From: JBCBKZ01 sp039026975
GTDB taxonomy: Bacteria > Bacteroidota > Bacteroidia > J057
DNA length: 11,556 bases
Assembly: GCA_039026975.1 (NCBI GenBank)
Contig: JBCCLI010000198.1
Coordinates: 1-11,556, forward strand
Reading direction: 5' to 3'
In this document: positions 10,332-11,556 of the stretch, in pieces
Layout of the letters: each line of letters opens with the position of its first letter
Numbering within the stretch: the stretch's first letter is position 1
Notes under the pieces: generated by a model
What the model was told of the DNA's origin: nothing
Seen by the model: the letters and a program-made list of their open reading frames with translations, nothing else
Databases searched by the model: none
Made by a program: the position numbers and the translations under genes

Positions 10332-11556
10332 TTACTTCAGCTTGGAAAGCTTAAGTACCTCTTGGTAGCTTCCCTGTCTGAGTTTCAGGAAGTAGACTCC
10401 CTCAGCTAATTTCTCAGTATTGATAACTCTTTCAGTCCAGAGAGAAGTCTTCTCATACCTTTCTTCCTGAACGAGTCTGCCATCAGTACTAAAGATCGCC
10501 ACTTCTACCCAGCCATTATCAGCATGCTCAAACCGTAAGGTTAATTCATCACTAAATGGTACTGGATAAGCAGTAAGGATTGGTTCTACTCCATTATCCA
10601 CATCTAACTTATCAAAAGTATTATGACCTCCTTGAAGTAAGTTAGGACTAGAACTGATTACTGTAAACTGATAACTAACAGTCTGCCCTTGAACACCACC
10701 CTTGAATGGTATTGCCGTTACGATGTAGTTTCCAGTTACTAGGTTTTGGATAGGACTTAAATCTACTCCCTTGTCTCCAAATAATGAATACGGAGCTTTA
10801 CTTTCTGATCTAGTGTATTCATTTCCGTTGGGATATTCTAGAGAGAAACTAATAAACTGAGTTTCACAGGCTTCAGCCACAATAGCTAATGAAGTTCCAT
10901 CAACAGCTACATCAATTACCATATTATTAGTTATTGGTCCGATAGGCTGATCTGTATCAGCATTATATAGTACCAATTCAGTAATTTGGTTTTCACAAGC
11001 TAATGATAGGATGCTAATACTGACAGTAGCCAGATCGCTATCTTCCTGACCGTCATTCACCTTGAAGGTAAAGGAATCACTTCCTATCGCTCCCTGATTA
11101 GGTGTGTAAGTTAGATTAGGAGCTGTTCCGCTCAGTTGACCCTTAGTAGGACCACCTACTACCATATAGGTTAATGGATCATTGTCTGCATCACTTCCTG
11201 TCAGTGTAATATTCACTGCTGTATTCTCAGGGGTAGTTACACTCTGGGAGTTAGCTATAGGCTGAGTATTACCTATTACTACCTGATCTACTACAGTAAA
11301 GCTTATGCTCAATACATCTCCCTGATCTCCGTCAGAGTCCATAGGCATAGCAGTTAGGGTGTAGGTACCTGGTGTAGCACCATTATTTACCCAGCTAAAG
11401 TAGTCTCCATTACTGTCTCCAAAGAGGGCGTATGGAGCTTTACTCTCTGTACGTGAGTAATTCTGTGCACCTTCCAGAGTTAACACTACCTTAGCTACAT
11501 CTCCACATGGATTAGCTCTCACATTCAGGTTAGCCCCCAGGTTAGCTATGTTGATC
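10332..11556 (-). CDS. T9SS-exported Ig-rich surface protein, C-terminal part (5' end beyond window)
   Basis: The reading frame stays open to the right edge. The GTG at 11522 is an internal Val codon, since the upstream in-frame residues (INIANLGANLN) continue the module homology. Visible domains: APY-GD module (11285-11556, incomplete at its start); a cadherin-like/Big_9-type domain (about 11010-11273) with TPENTAVNITLTGSDADND, LTYTPN and GSDSFTFKVND; a second APY-GD module (10656-10997); a linker; and a T9SS type A sorting domain (10335-10577) with AYPVPFSDELTLRF, IFSTDGRLV, EKLAEGVYFLKL and terminal Lys-rich LKLSKLK. Predicted role: secreted adhesin or accessory domain of a surface enzyme whose catalytic part, if any, lies outside the window. 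It ends TAA 25 bases before a strong terminator. Confidence 0.9.
   Translation of the reverse strand, partial: INIANLGANLNVRANPCGDVAKVVLTLEGAQNYSRTESKAPYALFGDSNGDYFSWVNNGATPGTYTLTAMPMDSDGDQGDVLSISFTVVDQVVIGNTQPIANSQSVTTPENTAVNITLTGSDADNDPLTYMVVGGPTKGQLSGTAPNLTYTPNQGAIGSDSFTFKVNDGQEDSDLATVSISILSLACENQITELVLYNADTDQPIGPITNNMVIDVAVDGTSLAIVAEACETQFISFSLEYPNGNEYTRSESKAPYSLFGDKGVDLSPIQNLVTGNYIVTAIPFKGGVQGQTVSYQFTVISSSPNLLQGGHNTFDKLDVDNGVEPILTAYPVPFSDELTLRFEHADNGWVEVAIFSTDGRLVQEERYEKTSLWTERVINTEKLAEGVYFLKLRQGSYQEVLKLSKLK
10335..10577 (-). other. T9SS type A sorting domain of the partial protein
   Basis: About 81 residues. AYPVPFSDELTLRF replaces the usual YPNP opening with YPVP; it is followed by VAIFSTDGRLVQEE, INTEKLAEGVYFLKL and a basic end KLSKLK. 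This is a well-preserved C-terminal domain for outer-membrane export. Confidence 0.9.
10656..10997 (-). repeat. APY-GD module, copy 4 of 4
   Basis: Reads ITELVLYNADTDQ, then FSLEYPNG, RSESKAPYSLFGDKG, GNYIVTAIPFKGG and YQFTVIS. It sits between the cadherin-like domain and the sorting domain. D/K replaces the usual D-S-G after FGD, and the module ends immediately before a Ser/Asn/Gly linker. Confidence 0.72.
11285..11556 (-). repeat. APY-GD module, copy 3 of 4 (cut by window edge)
   Basis: Contains VVLTLEGAQNYSRTESKAPYALFGDSNGDY, here split as VVLTLEGAQ, then RTESKAPYALFGDSNGDY, then GTYTLTAMP and ISFTVVD. Shares the 10-base string TGTCTCCAAA (plus strand 11414-11423) with copy 4 at 10772-10781 in the same codons, consistent with duplication inside the gene. 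Confidence 0.72.

Noticed and set aside
11520..11522. GTG as the start of the right-hand gene
   Set aside because: The frame stays open upstream and the residues before it continue the module homology, so the gene extends past the window edge.
620..11556. CRISPR array, insertion sequence or phage element
   Set aside because: The repeats seen are protein-domain duplications within coding frames; no regularly spaced short repeats, transposase or integrase motifs are present.

Overview
The window reads as AT-rich DNA from a member of the Bacteroidota, most likely a marine Cytophagales-type gliding or surface-degrading bacterium. The reasons are two secreted multidomain proteins that end in type IX secretion (T9SS) type A sorting domains, the malectin/Kelch/SprB-like/Ig-like mosaic typical of that phylum, and starts preceded by A-rich stretches rather than clear Shine-Dalgarno sites. 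The assignment comes from protein style only; no rRNA or marker gene is present.

All three genes lie on the minus strand. From right to left: (1) 10332-11556 is the C-terminal part of a T9SS-exported protein cut by the right window edge, followed by a perfect 12-bp-stem intrinsic terminator (10266-10306). (2) A roughly 540-base stretch (9731-10265) holds no gene that I can see. (3) 8549-9730 encodes a complete GT4-type cytoplasmic glycosyltransferase. (4) A 198-base spacer contains two adjacent small palindromes. (5) 620-8350 encodes a 2576-residue secreted mosaic protein: signal peptide, sugar-dehydrogenase-like beta-propeller, calcium-type Asp-rich repeats, a probable jelly-roll region, two tandem malectin domains, a six-blade Kelch propeller, Ig-like/SprB-like modules, a C-terminal carbohydrate-binding module and a sorting domain. 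(6) 1-619 holds no convincing gene but several hairpins: a long stem fitting a terminator for the giant gene, a plus-strand terminator-like hairpin with a T6 tract, and a 15-bp palindrome.

The two secreted proteins share a distinctive repeat module with a core of the form R-x-E-x-x-APY-x-L-x-GD-x-x-G. There are two copies in each protein, four in the window. Together with malectin and CBM domains this points to cell-surface glycan binding or adhesion. The glycosyltransferase may act on surface or protein-linked glycans, but a functional link to its neighbours rests on position alone. I see no defence, mobile or CRISPR element. The parts most worth a second look are the shared module, the propeller with only part of the expected PQQ-site residues, and the possible small plus-strand transcript at the left end.
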